64,000 nucleotides of DNA from Gammaproteobacteria bacterium (GCA_026994225.1 JALWRI010000100.1:62001-126000), one strand, 5' to 3'. Positions 48,616 to 60,400 are shown, counted from the stretch's first letter. Numbers and translations are program-made. The notes: generated by a model not told the origin, from the sequence alone.

Positions 48616-49571
48616 CTTTTTTCTAATCCAAAACTCAAAACTTGTTCAATGTGTGTCGCACCGGTTGCTAACATAAGTAATCGATCCACCCCTACCGCTA
48701 CTCCTGAACAATCAGGCAAGCCATCTTCTAAAGCCATTAATAATTTTCTATCATAGGGGAGGACAGCTTGCTGATGTTGCTTACGATACCTATTATCTTG
48801 CATAAAACGCAGCTCTTGCTCTTTAGCATCTTTTAGCTCATAAAAACCATTTGCTATTTCCACCCCTTTAATATACATTTCAAAGCGATCTGCAACCTGC
48901 GGATTACAACTATTAATTCTTGCTAGTGCCGCTTGAGTTGTTGGATATTCTGATATAAAGGTAATACCACTTGCCATTTTAGGTTCAATAACATGCACCA
49001 TCAATAAATCTAGCCAAGCATCTTTATCTTCTCCTAACCCCTCTACAGCAAAACCGGCATTTTGGCTATACTGACGTAATACGGATACTGTCGTATTTAG
49101 TGGATCAATACCGGTATAACGCTGAAATATTTTTTGATACGTATCATATTGTACGGATAATTGCTTAAACTGATTATCCAAAGATTGAATTAAGGCTAAT
49201 ACTTCTTCCATCAATGCAGATAAAGTCCATTGGGGTCTATACCACTCTAACAAGGTAAACTCTGGATGATGCCAACGTCCTAATTCCTCTTGACGAAAGA
49301 CTTTAGCAATTTGAAAAATAGCACCACTTCCTGCTGCAAGTAAACGTTTCATGGCAAATTCCGGTGAAGTATGCAGATAATAGTCTTTCCCCTGCTCCCT
49401 TACACTAAAACTTTCTATTGCAGGATCAACATTTGCATAAGGAGATAATATTGGCGTTTCTACTTCTAGTACCTCTCGCTGCTGAAAAAAATCCCGAATA
49501 TCTTGCAACAACATAGCACGTCGCTGCAATATCTGCCTTGTTGCTAACGGTTGCCATCTTTTTTTACTCAT
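48612..49571 (-). CDS. epmA: EF-P-(R)-beta-lysine ligase EpmA
   Basis: 319 residues, a short class II lysyl-tRNA synthetase paralogue without the anticodon domain. Motif 2 (FRQEELGRWHHPEFTLLEWY) and motif 3 (SGVAVGVDRLLMLA) are complete. It adds (R)-beta-lysine to EF-P. It starts 3 bases after the efp stop. Confidence 0.95.
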   Translation of the reverse strand: MSKKRWQPLATRQILQRRAMLLQDIRDFFQQREVLEVETPILSPYANVDPAIESFSVREQGKDYYLHTSPEFAMKRLLAAGSGAIFQIAKVFRQEELGRWHHPEFTLLEWYRPQWTLSALMEEVLALIQSLDNQFKQLSVQYDTYQKIFQRYTGIDPLNTTVSVLRQYSQNAGFAVEGLGEDKDAWLDLLMVHVIEPKMASGITFISEYPTTQAALARINSCNPQVADRFEMYIKGVEIANGFYELKDAKEQELRFMQDNRYRKQHQQAVLPYDRKLLMALEDGLPDCSGVAVGVDRLLMLATGATHIEQVLSFGLEKS

Positions 49572-49574
49572 ACA

Positions 49575-50147
49575 TTATTCATATTTAGCTCGGGACACAT
49601 ATTCCCCAGTACGAGTATCTACTTTTAATAGATCCCCTTCATCAATAAATAATGGCACTTTTACTACTGCGCCAGTTTCCAATGTTGCAGGTTTACTACC
49701 TCCCCCTGACGTATCACCTCGTACCCCTGGATCAGTTTCAGTAACGGTCAAATTGGTAAAATTAGGCGGTGTTACTGATAAGGGATTGTCATTCCACAAG
49801 GTGACAATACACATATCTTGTTCTTTTAACCATTTAGCGGCATCGTCTACTGCCGTTTTATTAGCTTCTACCTGTTCATACGTTTCAGGATGCATAAAAA
49901 ACCAGGAAGCACCATCATTATATAAATACTGCATTTCAACTTCTACCACATCCGCAGCTTCTATTGATTCCCCAGATTTAAAGGTTTTTTCTACTACCCT
50001 ACCCGTTTTTAAATTACGAATTTTAACCCGATTAAATGCTTGCCCTTTGCCTGGCTTTACAAATTCATTTTCAACAATCGAACAAGGATCATTATCGATC
50101 ATTATTTTAAGACCACTGCGAAATTCATTGGTATTATATGTAGCCAT
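49575..50147 (-). CDS. efp: Elongation factor P
   Basis: 190 residues. The KOW-like N-terminal domain carries the target lysine in [17 protein letters not shown], and the C-terminal domain ends [12 protein letters not shown]. It rescues ribosomes stalled at polyproline. The lysine tip and the neighbouring epmA and epmB agree with beta-lysylation. Confidence 0.97.
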   Translation of the reverse strand: MATYNTNEFRSGLKIMIDNDPCSIVENEFVKPGKGQAFNRVKIRNLKTGRVVEKTFKSGESIEAADVVEVEMQYLYNDGASWFFMHPETYEQVEANKTAVDDAAKWLKEQDMCIVTLWNDNPLSVTPPNFTNLTVTETDPGVRGDTSGGGSKPATLETGAVVKVPLFIDEGDLLKVDTRTGEYVSRAKYE

Positions 50148-50184
50148 AAATTATCCTTCTTATTACTGTAAAAAAATACCGCCT

Positions 50185-51186
50185 ATGATAACGCAAAAAC
50201 AGAACCGCTGTCAGATTTCCTGGCAAAAAGCACAACAACAAAGTTTTAGCAATCCACTAAAACTCCTGGATTTTCTTGAAATCCCCCCTTCAGTCTATCC
50301 AGATTTGCTCTTTAAAACGCCTTTTGCCTTTAAAGTTCCCTATAGCTTTGCTCAACGCATGCAAAAAAGGAATATCCATGATCCACTATTACGTCAAGTA
50401 TTACCTTTGATGGCAGAAAATGACCTTTCTCCTGAATATCATCTCGATCCTGTCGGGGATCAAAAAAGTATCAAACAACCTGGATTATTACATAAATACC
50501 CAGGACGAGTCCTGCTTACTACCACATCAGCTTGTGCAATGCATTGTCGTTACTGTTTCCGACGCTATTTTCCCTATCATGATGCCAATCCTTTACAACA
50601 TAATTGGCAAACAAGCCTCGATTATATTGCCCAATCTTCTGATATTCACGAAATTATTTTAAGTGGTGGTGATCCGCTTTCTTTAAGCAACACTAAACTA
50701 CAGCACTTATTACACAATATACATACTCTTACACATATTCAACGCTTACGTATTCATACTCGTAACCTTATTGTTTTACCCGAACGCATAGATACCGGGC
50801 TTATTCAACTCCTCTCCCATTATCCTAAACCTATTATTATCGTCCTACATATTAATCATGCTAATGAAATTAACGATCAAGTGGTAAGAGCCTTATTACC
50901 ATTACGTCAACAAACACATATCACATTACTTAATCAAAGTGTATTATTAAAAGGAGTGAATGATAATTTACCCGCATTGCAGCAATTAAGTGAAACACTA
51001 TTCAATACCGGTATTTTACCGTATTATTTACACCTATTGGATAAGGTACAAGGTGCTAAACATTTTGCTGTAAATATTGAAAAAGCTAAATATTTACTAC
51101 ATGCTTTACAAAACTCCCTATCCGGTTTTTTAGTACCTAAATTAGTCACAGAAATAACCGGAGAGCAATCCAAAACTCCCGTATAG
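50185..51186 (+). CDS. epmB: EF-P lysine 2,3-aminomutase EpmB
   Basis: 333 residues from the ATG giving MITQKQNRCQISW; the frame extends farther upstream but that part is antisense to efp. The radical-SAM cluster is CAMHCRYCFRRYFPY; SGGDPLSLS and HINHANEIND are family features. It converts lysine to (R)-beta-lysine for EF-P. Divergent from efp. Confidence 0.95.
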   Translation: MITQKQNRCQISWQKAQQQSFSNPLKLLDFLEIPPSVYPDLLFKTPFAFKVPYSFAQRMQKRNIHDPLLRQVLPLMAENDLSPEYHLDPVGDQKSIKQPGLLHKYPGRVLLTTTSACAMHCRYCFRRYFPYHDANPLQHNWQTSLDYIAQSSDIHEIILSGGDPLSLSNTKLQHLLHNIHTLTHIQRLRIHTRNLIVLPERIDTGLIQLLSHYPKPIIIVLHINHANEINDQVVRALLPLRQQTHITLLNQSVLLKGVNDNLPALQQLSETLFNTGILPYYLHLLDKVQGAKHFAVNIEKAKYLLHALQNSLSGFLVPKLVTEITGEQSKTPV

Positions 51187-51208
51187 CTAAATCTTAGGAG
51201 AAGATTTT

Positions 51209-53095
51209 ATGAGTGATAAACACCACCAACTATATATACCAAAACAAATAAAACCGGGTAAACAGCATTTTAGCTGTAAATCAAAACATATTGACCAATG
51301 GTTTGCAAATCTTCCCCTGGCTAATACTGGCGAGAGCTTAAAAGAATTATACAAAACCCTTTATCAGGTTAATCGTTTACATATTGCTTACAAAGATCGG
51401 TTATATTTTCTGGAAAAAATACGGATCCCAATTAAAGATCTGACAGTAACCCTACAAAAACACTATACCAACAAAGATTTACCGCTGGGGCATAAAGACT
51501 ATCAAATTGCTAATTTAAACCGAGAGTTGCAAGTAGAACTGGCTATTGGCTATAAGCATATCGTGCTGGCTTTGTATTCTGGGAGTATTTTTTCTAAATT
51601 CACTAGAAATAAATTGCTGACTATGGTTATTCATCGTACTATTCGACATTTAACCTTAGCATTACTTACCAGCTTTCAAATTTATACGACGGCACCCAAA
51701 GGTATATGGAAAGATGTACATCAATTATATTTGTTAGCTGAAAAACAAGGCATAGAAGATAAATACATTGCAGATCAAATCTGTACTTCTGATATCAAAT
51801 CCAGCACTACCAGTACACTATATAAGCAGATCGTATTATTGAGTATTGCTGATCCTTACCGACTTGCCCAACATTATATTATTCAATTATATTTATTACT
51901 TGAACATTGGAGTCAATATTGCACGCTTGCTCCTGTTGCATCACAGTCTGATCGATTACTTATTAATCTCTATATTGATTCACCTCCGCACTATCAAACA
52001 CTAAATAAGCAAAATAAACAGGCATTATATCATTTAGATTTTTCCCAATTAACCTTAGAATACTTACTAGATGATTTAAAAAAACGATCCAAAACCATTC
52101 AATTAGATACAACTACATTAAAACAAATTTATTCACATTGGTTAAATAAACCCAAACGTGATCATCAACGTCATGCTCGAGAATATGAACCGCTAAAAGT
52201 GGCCATTGGTATGAATGCTGTTCACTATTTTCTCAATGATCACAAACACCCTGAATGGGATGATCAACAACCAGATGAAAATGCTCACCCATTTAATTTA
52301 ATACAAACCGGTAATCCTGACGAAATGGAATCAAATGAGATAGAATATGTATTTACTCCAGATAGCAGTATTGCAGCCGCTACCACACAAAGAATTGATA
52401 AAAATATTCAAGGTAGTCAATGGGATAAAGTCTATGTCCAAGACAGCTTTTCTGCTGCTCAAAAGAAGCAACAACAAACCAAAACGAAAACGGTAGAAAA
52501 AAAAATAGATACCCCCACAACAGATAATACACCATATAATGCAAATAGCTGGCAATTATTAAATGAAAGTGTAGGAGGATATTGTCTACTTTGGGAAGAA
52601 AAAAGTGCCATTGAAGCAAAAATAGGAGAATTAATTGCTATTAGCCACAATAATCAATCTTCAGAAAGAAAAGAACAATGGCTAATTGGCATTATACGCT
52701 GGATGAAATCCAGTGCAGATAAAAGTCTACAGGTTGGAATACAAATCATTGCTCCCCATGCCAAAGCTATAACGATACAAGGAGAAAAAAAGTATCATAC
52801 CACATCTCGAGCTATACAACTTTCAGCCATAGCAACCTTAAAACAACCTACGACCATCATTACACTACCAGAATATCATTCAGGAGAAGATATTTATATC
52901 AACCACAAAGATAAAACAGAAATAATCCAATTAGGAGATATGTTGGAAAATACCAGCCATATCTCTCGTTTTCATTTCAAACATACCAGTGTAGATATTC
53001 CTGCATTTAATAAACCATCCCTTTCCTCCACACACAATAAAAAGAAAAATATTGGTATGCACCATGATTTTGATAATATTTGGGATAGCTTATGA
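51209..53095 (+). CDS. Large soluble protein with a PilZ-like C-terminal segment
   Basis: 628 residues, no membrane segment. The N-terminal two-thirds is helical and repeat-like; a Gln/Lys/Thr-rich linker spans about 410-445. The C-terminal part (about 450-560) reads NESVGGYCLLW (residue 452 on), GELIAI, WLIGIIRWM and LQVGIQIIAPHAKAI. This matches the (D/N)xSxxG element and strands of PilZ-like domains, without a clear RxxxR. c-di-GMP binding is inferred. It lies upstream of the FimX-type gene, with one minus-strand gene between. AGGAGAAG precedes the ATG. Confidence 0.6.
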   Translation: MSDKHHQLYIPKQIKPGKQHFSCKSKHIDQWFANLPLANTGESLKELYKTLYQVNRLHIAYKDRLYFLEKIRIPIKDLTVTLQKHYTNKDLPLGHKDYQIANLNRELQVELAIGYKHIVLALYSGSIFSKFTRNKLLTMVIHRTIRHLTLALLTSFQIYTTAPKGIWKDVHQLYLLAEKQGIEDKYIADQICTSDIKSSTTSTLYKQIVLLSIADPYRLAQHYIIQLYLLLEHWSQYCTLAPVASQSDRLLINLYIDSPPHYQTLNKQNKQALYHLDFSQLTLEYLLDDLKKRSKTIQLDTTTLKQIYSHWLNKPKRDHQRHAREYEPLKVAIGMNAVHYFLNDHKHPEWDDQQPDENAHPFNLIQTGNPDEMESNEIEYVFTPDSSIAAATTQRIDKNIQGSQWDKVYVQDSFSAAQKKQQQTKTKTVEKKIDTPTTDNTPYNANSWQLLNESVGGYCLLWEEKSAIEAKIGELIAISHNNQSSERKEQWLIGIIRWMKSSADKSLQVGIQIIAPHAKAITIQGEKKYHTTSRAIQLSAIATLKQPTTIITLPEYHSGEDIYINHKDKTEIIQLGDMLENTSHISRFHFKHTSVDIPAFNKPSLSSTHNKKKNIGMHHDFDNIWDSL

Positions 53096-53105
53096 AAATG
53101 AATAA

Positions 53106-53648
53106 TTAATCACAATTGGTATCTGCAATATAATCTGCAAATGCAGCAGGATATATTATTTTTCCTGCACACAGGGTGTTTTTTTGTAACTCCACTGCCA
53201 TGACCAAATCGTTAGGAATACTTAAATTACATTCTAATCCCCATGCTGTTGCAGGAGTAAAACCAAATTTAGCATGAAAAGAAGGTTCACCACCTGCCAC
53301 GACTACTGCAGTAAAACCTTCTGTTTTGGCAATATTCAAGCCTTCTTCTATTAACAATGAACCAATACCGCGATGCGCTTGAGAAGGTACTACTGATTCA
53401 GGAGCAAGCACCAATATTACTTTTTCCAAACCTTCTTGACACTTTAATCTCGCTCTTGAAAAAAGAATATGCCCCACAATACGTTTATGATATTCTGCCA
53501 CTAAGGATAATTCAGGAACAAAGGCATCCGAACTTCGTAGTGCAGTCACTAATTTTGCCTCCCGTTCACACTCAAAGGCACTGATATTCACCACATCAAT
53601 CGCTTGAACATCTTCTTCTCTTTCAGCTCTAACTATCACCTTTCCCAT
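53106..53648 (-). CDS. GNAT-family N-acetyltransferase (YhbS-like)
   Basis: 180 residues. The acetyl-CoA-binding core V(V/L)APESVVPSQAHRGIGSLLIEEGL carries the Q/RxxGxG/A pattern, and VVVAGGEPSFHAKFGFTPA is the YhbS-type extension. Substrate unknown. AGAGGT precedes the ATG. It is set between two plus-strand genes, on the opposite strand. Confidence 0.88.
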   Translation of the reverse strand: MGKVIVRAEREEDVQAIDVVNISAFECEREAKLVTALRSSDAFVPELSLVAEYHKRIVGHILFSRARLKCQEGLEKVILVLAPESVVPSQAHRGIGSLLIEEGLNIAKTEGFTAVVVAGGEPSFHAKFGFTPATAWGLECNLSIPNDLVMAVELQKNTLCAGKIIYPAAFADYIADTNCD

Positions 53649-53747
53649 AAATTAACCTCTTTTTATATTATGAATAGATATAACAATGCTATCTAGATTA
53701 CCTATATCTAAAAAAAAACAAACAAGTTTTGCTCAAATCATCAGCCA

Positions 53748-53791
53748 CCATTATAATATCTTTCTAATACCATTATAATATCTTTCTAATA
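53748..53791. repeat. Tandem 22-bp duplication upstream of the FimX-type gene
   Basis: CCATTATAATATCTTTCTAATA occurs twice in a row with no mismatch. Each copy holds a TATAAT (53752-53757 and 53774-53779), 53-98 bases before the GTG start. Confidence 0.85.
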
Positions 53792-53844
53792 ATGATATAA
53801 ATACTAATTATAATTTACCTATTTGCCAGTCAAGGGGACGTATT

Positions 53845-55941
53845 GTGGACAAGGAAAATATTATTCGCTTGTTACTGATCAACGATTCTGATAATGATGC
53901 TGAAGAAACAGCTAAAACATTGCGTAACGCAGGTTATGCACTACGTCCTAAAAGGATAGATGCACCTGATAGTTTACAAGAATCCCTAAAAAAGCATCCC
54001 TGGGATATGATTATAGCTCGTCCTCTAGCTGGAGATTTTAGTGCATTTGATGCCTTAGATATTTTAAACCAAGAAGCAATGCAAATTCCCTTAATTGTTT
54101 TAGATGATCATAATGATGATGAACAAAAAATAGAGCTACTCAATGCTGGCGCACGAGATGTTATTCCTGATGAACCAGAAGAGTTATTACCCCTGATTGT
54201 TGGTCGTGAATTTACTAACTACAAAGATAAACGTAAATTAACTACTTTAGAAAGCCGTCTCAATGATTCCGAACGCCGTTGCCAACTGCTTATTGAAAGT
54301 TCCCGTGATGCCATTGCCTATATCCATGAAGGAATGCATATTCACACCAATGAAAGTTATTTAAAACGCTTTGGCTATCATAATGCAGAAGATTTAGAAG
54401 GCGTACCTATCATGGATTTGATCGGTTCTGAAGATCAAAGTAAGGTAAAAGATTTTCTGCGTACCTACACGGCTTTAAGCCCTGACAAAATAAATACTGA
54501 AAACAGCCTGCTCGAAACGATTGGAGTATGTGAAGATGGCAGCGAATTTAATATGAAAATGGAATTTGAACCAGCAACGATGGATGGAGAAAATTGCACA
54601 CAGATTATTATTCGTGATAATGCCATTACTGAAGAATTACAACAACAACTAGATATACTCAGTTCACAAGATGTTTTAACCGGACTTTATAATCGTAAGT
54701 TTTTCTTGGAAAAATTGGATAAAATGGTAGAAATTGCCAATTCTGGAACACAACGTAGTAATTTATTATATATCAGTATTGATAATTTTGAAGATATTAA
54801 AGAAAAAGTGGGTATTGCAAGCAGTGATTTAATTATTACTGATGTTGCAGATATTCTCAAAGAAAACCTGCCAGGTAATACCATTATTGCATACTTTAAC
54901 GGGCATATCTTTACTGCCATTTTAGATATTAGTGATCTGCAAGAAGTACAACAAATTAGCCAAAATCTATGTAAAATCATCCATGATCATATCACTGAAA
55001 CGGATAATGGTAGCATTTCACCAACTTGTAGCATTGGTATTAATCCTATCAATGAAAGCAGCCCTGGTCCACAAGAGGTACTAAGTCGTGCAGCAAAAGC
55101 CTCTGAAGCAGCAAGCAAAGAAGGCGGTAACCGTTTTCACATGTACAATATTGCTGAAGGAGAGATGGCTGATAGAGAACTACAAGCGCATTGGGTAGCA
55201 AAAATTGAAACGGCACTAAGTAATAATAAATTTCGTTTGGTATATCAGCCTATTGTTAGTCTGCAAGGTGATACCAATGAAAACTATGAAGTATTCTTAC
55301 GTATGATTGATGAAGAAGGTAACACCTTATTTCCTAATGATTTTTTACCAGCAGCAGAAAAATCAGGACAGACCATTACTATCGACCGATGGGTCATTGC
55401 AAACGCTATTAAAGTCTTGGGTGAACGCCGTCAATCAGGTATTCAATGTAATTTTTTTATTAGTATCTCAACCGCTTCCCTTTCCGATGAAACCTTATTA
55501 CCCTGGATTAGCCATCATATGAAAAAATATCGTCTTACGGGGAATGCGCTAATCTTTACATTAAGTGAGGAACAAACCATTGATAACCTAAAATATGCTA
55601 AACGCTTACTCAAATTTTTAAAACAACTACACTGCCGTTTTCTTATCAATAATTTTGGTAAAGATCCTAAATCCTTTACATTATTAAAACATATTGATGC
55701 CGATATTTTAAAAATTGACGGTTCATTAATTCAAGATATTGCGAGCAATGAAAGTCATTTAGAACAAGTACAAAATATTGCGGCACAAGCAACTGAAATG
55801 GGAAAAGTATCTATTGCCGGCAGTGTGGAAGAAGCAAGCAGTCTTTCTATGATTTGGCAATGCGGTGTCAGTTATATTCAAGGACACTTTTTGCAAGAGC
55901 CTAGTGAACACATGGTGTATGATTTTTCAAGTTTTAGCTAA
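53845..55941 (+). CDS. fimX: FimX-type c-di-GMP receptor: REC-PAS-degenerate GGDEF-degenerate EAL
   Basis: 698 residues from a GTG with AAGGGG upstream. In order: a receiver-like domain (about 1-125), PAS (about 140-262), GGDEF (about 270-435) and EAL (about 445-698). GGDEF is replaced by NGHIF (352-356), EAL by EVF (482-484) and the catalytic DDFG by NNFG (602-605). The end, VSYIQGHFLQEPSEHMVYDFSSF, closely recalls FimX. FimX binds c-di-GMP through its EAL domain and controls type IV pilus assembly at the pole. Enzyme activity is unlikely; receptor function is inferred from the family. Confidence 0.85.
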   Translation: MDKENIIRLLLINDSDNDAEETAKTLRNAGYALRPKRIDAPDSLQESLKKHPWDMIIARPLAGDFSAFDALDILNQEAMQIPLIVLDDHNDDEQKIELLNAGARDVIPDEPEELLPLIVGREFTNYKDKRKLTTLESRLNDSERRCQLLIESSRDAIAYIHEGMHIHTNESYLKRFGYHNAEDLEGVPIMDLIGSEDQSKVKDFLRTYTALSPDKINTENSLLETIGVCEDGSEFNMKMEFEPATMDGENCTQIIIRDNAITEELQQQLDILSSQDVLTGLYNRKFFLEKLDKMVEIANSGTQRSNLLYISIDNFEDIKEKVGIASSDLIITDVADILKENLPGNTIIAYFNGHIFTAILDISDLQEVQQISQNLCKIIHDHITETDNGSISPTCSIGINPINESSPGPQEVLSRAAKASEAASKEGGNRFHMYNIAEGEMADRELQAHWVAKIETALSNNKFRLVYQPIVSLQGDTNENYEVFLRMIDEEGNTLFPNDFLPAAEKSGQTITIDRWVIANAIKVLGERRQSGIQCNFFISISTASLSDETLLPWISHHMKKYRLTGNALIFTLSEEQTIDNLKYAKRLLKFLKQLHCRFLINNFGKDPKSFTLLKHIDADILKIDGSLIQDIASNESHLEQVQNIAAQATEMGKVSIAGSVEEASSLSMIWQCGVSYIQGHFLQEPSEHMVYDFSSFS

Positions 55942-55964
55942 TCGAAAAAGAGCGAAAAACTGCT

Positions 55965-55994
55965 ATTATTCCCACATCAAAGTGTGGGAATAAT
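55965..55994. terminator. Bidirectional hairpin between the FimX-type gene and gltD
   Basis: A perfect 12-bp stem ATTATTCCCACA/TGTGGGAATAAT with a 6-base loop, in the gap between convergent genes. Confidence 0.7.
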
Positions 55995-56034
55995 GCTATC
56001 TCGACAAAATAAGAAAAAATGTACCGGTAGTCTG

Positions 56035-57477
56035 TTATCGGGGCAAATTAGAATATCCCATCAAAAATTCATCCACTGCATAAGCAGCTTGCCGCCCTTC
56101 ACGAATCGCCCATACTACTAGAGATTGTCCTCTACGCATATCCCCTGCACTAAACACTTTAGCAATAGATGTTTGATAATTGTCTGTATTAGCGTTTACA
56201 TTACCTCGTTCATCTAATTCTATATTTAATGCTTCTAACATGCCTTCATATAAAGGATGTACAAAACCCATCGCTAATAATACCAGATCGGCTTTTAATA
56301 TTTTTTCACTGCCTGCTACTTCCGACATACGCCATTGCCCCTGGTCATCTTTTTGCCAGGCAACATCTACAATATGTACCGCTTTAACCTGCCCATTATC
56401 ACCGACTATTTTTTTGGTAGAGACACTCCAATAACGTTCACATCCTTCTTCTTGAGAGCTAGAAGTACGTAACTTATTTGGCCAATCTGGCCAAGTTAAG
56501 CCCTTATTTTCCTTTTCTGGAGGTTTAGGCAAAATTTCTAGTTGTGTAATGGTTGCCGCTTTTTGACGAATAGATGTACCAATACAATCAGAACCTGTAT
56601 CACCACCACCAATAACAATTACATGCTTTCCTTCTGCACTGAGTGCCATATTTTCAGGAATATGATCCCCTGCCAGACGCATATTTTGCTGACGTAAAAA
56701 ATCCATCGCAAATTCAACACCTGACAGTTCTCTCCCTTCTACAGGTAAATCACGGGGTTTCTCAGCTCCCCCTGCCAACACTACTGCATCGTATTTTTCT
56801 ACCAATTCTTTAACGGGTAAATTAACCCCTACATAGCTATTAGTATGAAACTCAACACCCTCTGCATTCATTTGGGCTATACGTCGATCAATAATGTTTT
56901 TATCTAGTTTATAATCAGGAATACCATAGCGTAATAATCCACCAATACGATTTTGGCGTTCATATACGGCTACATGATGTCCTGCTCGTGCAAGTTGCTG
57001 GGCAGCCGCTAAACCCGCAGGGCCTGATCCAATAATTGCTACCCGTTTACCACTACAATGACGAGCAATAACAGGTTTAATCCAGCCTTTATCCCAACCT
57101 TTATCAATAATACTACATTCAATGGTTTTAATCGTAACCGGTTGATCTTCAAGATTTAAGGTGCATGATGCTTCACACGGAGCAGGACAAATACGCCCTG
57201 TAAACTCTGGAAAATTATTTGTTGAATGCAATACCTGTAGGGCTTCTTGCCAACGTCCCTGATACACTAAATCATTCCAATCTGGAATAATATTATTCAC
57301 CGGACAACCTGAATGGCAATAAGGGATACCACAATCCATACAACGTGCGCCTTGACGACTTACTTCATCTTCAGATAAAGGAATAACAAATTCGTTGGAA
57401 TGTAATATCCGATCAGCAACCGGTGCATAACGGCGATCTTGTCTTGGGATTTCCATAAATCCGGTAGGCTTACCCAT
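56035..57477 (-). CDS. gltD: Glutamate synthase small subunit
   Basis: 480 residues. N-terminal cluster-binding cysteines ([20 protein letters not shown] and CPAPCEASC), an FAD-binding site ([19 protein letters not shown]) and an NADPH-binding site ([11 protein letters not shown]) are visible. It passes electrons from NADPH to GltB. One base separates it from gltB. Confidence 0.97.
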   Translation of the reverse strand: MGKPTGFMEIPRQDRRYAPVADRILHSNEFVIPLSEDEVSRQGARCMDCGIPYCHSGCPVNNIIPDWNDLVYQGRWQEALQVLHSTNNFPEFTGRICPAPCEASCTLNLEDQPVTIKTIECSIIDKGWDKGWIKPVIARHCSGKRVAIIGSGPAGLAAAQQLARAGHHVAVYERQNRIGGLLRYGIPDYKLDKNIIDRRIAQMNAEGVEFHTNSYVGVNLPVKELVEKYDAVVLAGGAEKPRDLPVEGRELSGVEFAMDFLRQQNMRLAGDHIPENMALSAEGKHVIVIGGGDTGSDCIGTSIRQKAATITQLEILPKPPEKENKGLTWPDWPNKLRTSSSQEEGCERYWSVSTKKIVGDNGQVKAVHIVDVAWQKDDQGQWRMSEVAGSEKILKADLVLLAMGFVHPLYEGMLEALNIELDERGNVNANTDNYQTSIAKVFSAGDMRRGQSLVVWAIREGRQAAYAVDEFLMGYSNLPR

Positions 57478-57478
57478 A

Positions 57479-60400
57479 TTATTTACCTCCTGCCAAGTGC
57501 GCTTGCTGATTTTTCTGCATATCCATTAATGCCTTACGATAATCAACCGGCATCACTTTTACAAATTGCTTTTGAAAATGTTCCCAATTATTCAGTATTT
57601 CTTCTGCACGCTGACTATTGGTATAATGCTTATGTCGTTCAATTAATTGTTTCAAACGTTGTACATCAAAACGGGTCATATCCGTACTCACATCAACCTG
57701 TCCATGTGTTTCCATATCTCCACCTTGATGATCAAGGGCTTCCAGGGCATCATCTTCATCGGCAATAGGTTCTAAATCAACCATTGCCATATTACAACGC
57801 TGTTCAAAATCATTGTTTTCATCTAAAACGTAAGCAATACCACCACTCATACCCGCTGCAAAGTTACGTCCTGTTTTACCTAAAACAACCACAATACCAC
57901 CTGTCATGTATTCACAACCGTGATCACCAACCCCTTCTACTACTGCCGTTGCCCCCGAATTTCGTACTGCAAAACGTTCACCAGCAATTCCTGAAAAATA
58001 ACATTCACCTTTAATTGCACCATATAATACGGTATTTCCTACAATGATATTTTTACTGGCCACAATGCGACTTGTATCCGGTGGATAAATCACTAAACGC
58101 CCACCACATAATCCTTTCCCTACATAATCATTGGCTTCACCTCGCAAGTAAATACTGATCCCTTGTGCGATAAAAGCACCAAAACTTTGTCCGGCAATCC
58201 CTTTTACATTAATAGTAATAGTATCTTCTGGCAAACCTTCAAAACCATAACGTTTTGCTACTTCACCCGATAACATTGCACCAAAAGTTCTGTTGGTATT
58301 ATAGATCGGCATATCAATAGTAACCGGTTTTTTATCTTGCAATGCAGCTTGTGCTTGCTCAATAAGCTGGTGATCTACTGCATTATCCAAACCATGATCT
58401 TGTACTTCACAGTTATACGTTGCCACATCTATAGATATATCAGGACGATAAAAGATTTTAGTAAAATCTAATCCTTGCGCTTTCCAATGTTTAATCGCTC
58501 GCCGCATATCTAATTTATCTGAGCGTCCGATCATATCGTTAAAATGACGAAATCCCAATTTTGCCATATATTGGCGAATTTCTTCTGCAATAAAAAAGAA
58601 ATAATTAACTACGTGTTCGGGTTCTCCTGTAAAACGCTTCCGTAATTCTGGATCTTGTGTTGCAACCCCTACAGGACAAGTATTAAGATGACATTTACGC
58701 ATCATAATACAGCCTTCAACAATCAATGGAGCAGTAGCAAAACCAAATTCATCTGCTCCCAATAAAGCACCAATAATGACATCTCGTCCAGTACGTAAAC
58801 CGCCATCAACCTGTACTGAGATACGCCCTCTTAATTTATTTAGAACCAGCGTTTGATGCGTTTCAGCTAACCCTATTTCCCATGCAGAACCGGCATGTTT
58901 AATAGAGGTTAAAGGGCTTGCCCCTGTACCTCCATCTGCACCAGAAATAGTCACATGATCAGCGTGTGCTTTAGACACCCCAGCGGCAACCGTCCCTACA
59001 CCTACTTCAGATACTAATTTAACACTTATCCGAGCAGCAGGATTAACATTTTTTAAATCATGAATAAGCTGCGCTAAATCTTCGATAGAATAAATATCGT
59101 GATGAGGAGGTGGAGAAATCAAACCTACTCCTGGCGTAGAATGTCGTACCCGTGCAATAGTAGTATCTACTTTATGTCCTGGTAACTGTCCCCCTTCTCC
59201 AGGTTTTGCCCCTTGCGCCATTTTTATTTGAATATCATCGGCATTAACCAAATATTCCGTAGTAACGCCAAAACGCCCTGAAGCAACTTGTTTAATTGCT
59301 GAACGTTTAGAATCGCCATTTTCCAAAGGAATAAAACGTTCGGGTAATTCTCCCCCTTCTCCTGTATTGGATTTTGCACCAATACGGTTCATTGCTAATG
59401 CTAAAGTAGTATGGGCTTCTTCCGAAATAGCACCAAAGGAAATAGCACCGGTTGCAAAACGTTTAACAATTTCTGTTGCTGGTTCTACTTCATCGAGTGG
59501 TACTGGATTTTCCGATTCTTTTAATTCAAATAATCCTCGTAAGGTTAACAAATTTTCATTTTGCTCATTAACTAATTTAGAAAATTCAGAAAAAGTCTTA
59601 GCATCATTTGCACGGGTAGCATGTTGTAATTTAGCGATTGTTGCAGGCGTCCAGATATGATTTTCACCCCGAATACGATGCGCTAAATCTCCACCCACAT
59701 CAAGATGTTTACGATAAATATGTTTATCTCCAAATGCACTCTGATGCCAACGTACTGCTTCTTCTGCAATTTCTTTTAATCCTATACCTTCAATAGAGCT
59801 AGAAGTACCGGTAAAATATTTATCTAAAAATTCAGACGCTAATCCCACTGCATCAAAAATTTGTGCGCCACAATACGATTGATATGTTGATATGCCCATT
59901 TTCGACATCACTTTCAACAACCCCTTACCAACGGCTTTAATATAGCGTTTTTGCGCTTCTAAAGCACTCACATCCGTAGGTAAGCGCTCTTCTAATGCCG
60001 TAATCGTATCAAATGCGAGATAAGGATTGATCGCTTCTGCCCCATATCCTGCTAATAATGCAAAGTTATGCACCTCATACGCAGCTCCCGTTTCAACCAC
60101 TAAACCTGACTCAGTACGCAAACCAACTCGTGTTAAATGCTGGTGTACCGCAGAGGTGGCTAACAAAGCAGGAATGGCAATATAATCGGCATTCATACTG
60201 CGATCAGAAAGAATAAGGATATTATATCCATCACGTACCACTTGTTCCGCACGGCGACAGACATTTTCTAATGCTCGTTCCATACCGTTTGCACCCTGAT
60301 CGCTGGTATAACAAATATCCAGAGTGTAAGTACGAAAAGCATCACTATAATCCTCAATACAACGAATACGCTCAATATCGGTATTGGTTAAAATCGGCTG

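Noticed and set aside
49753-50184. N-terminal extension of epmB
   Set aside because: This part is antisense to efp; the ATG at 50185 gives the normal family start.
52331-52650. Three overlapping minus-strand frames
   Set aside because: Mirror images of the Gln/Lys/Thr-rich linker of the 628-residue protein.
53748-53791. CRISPR-like repeats
   Set aside because: Only two copies, directly adjacent with no spacer, and no cas genes.
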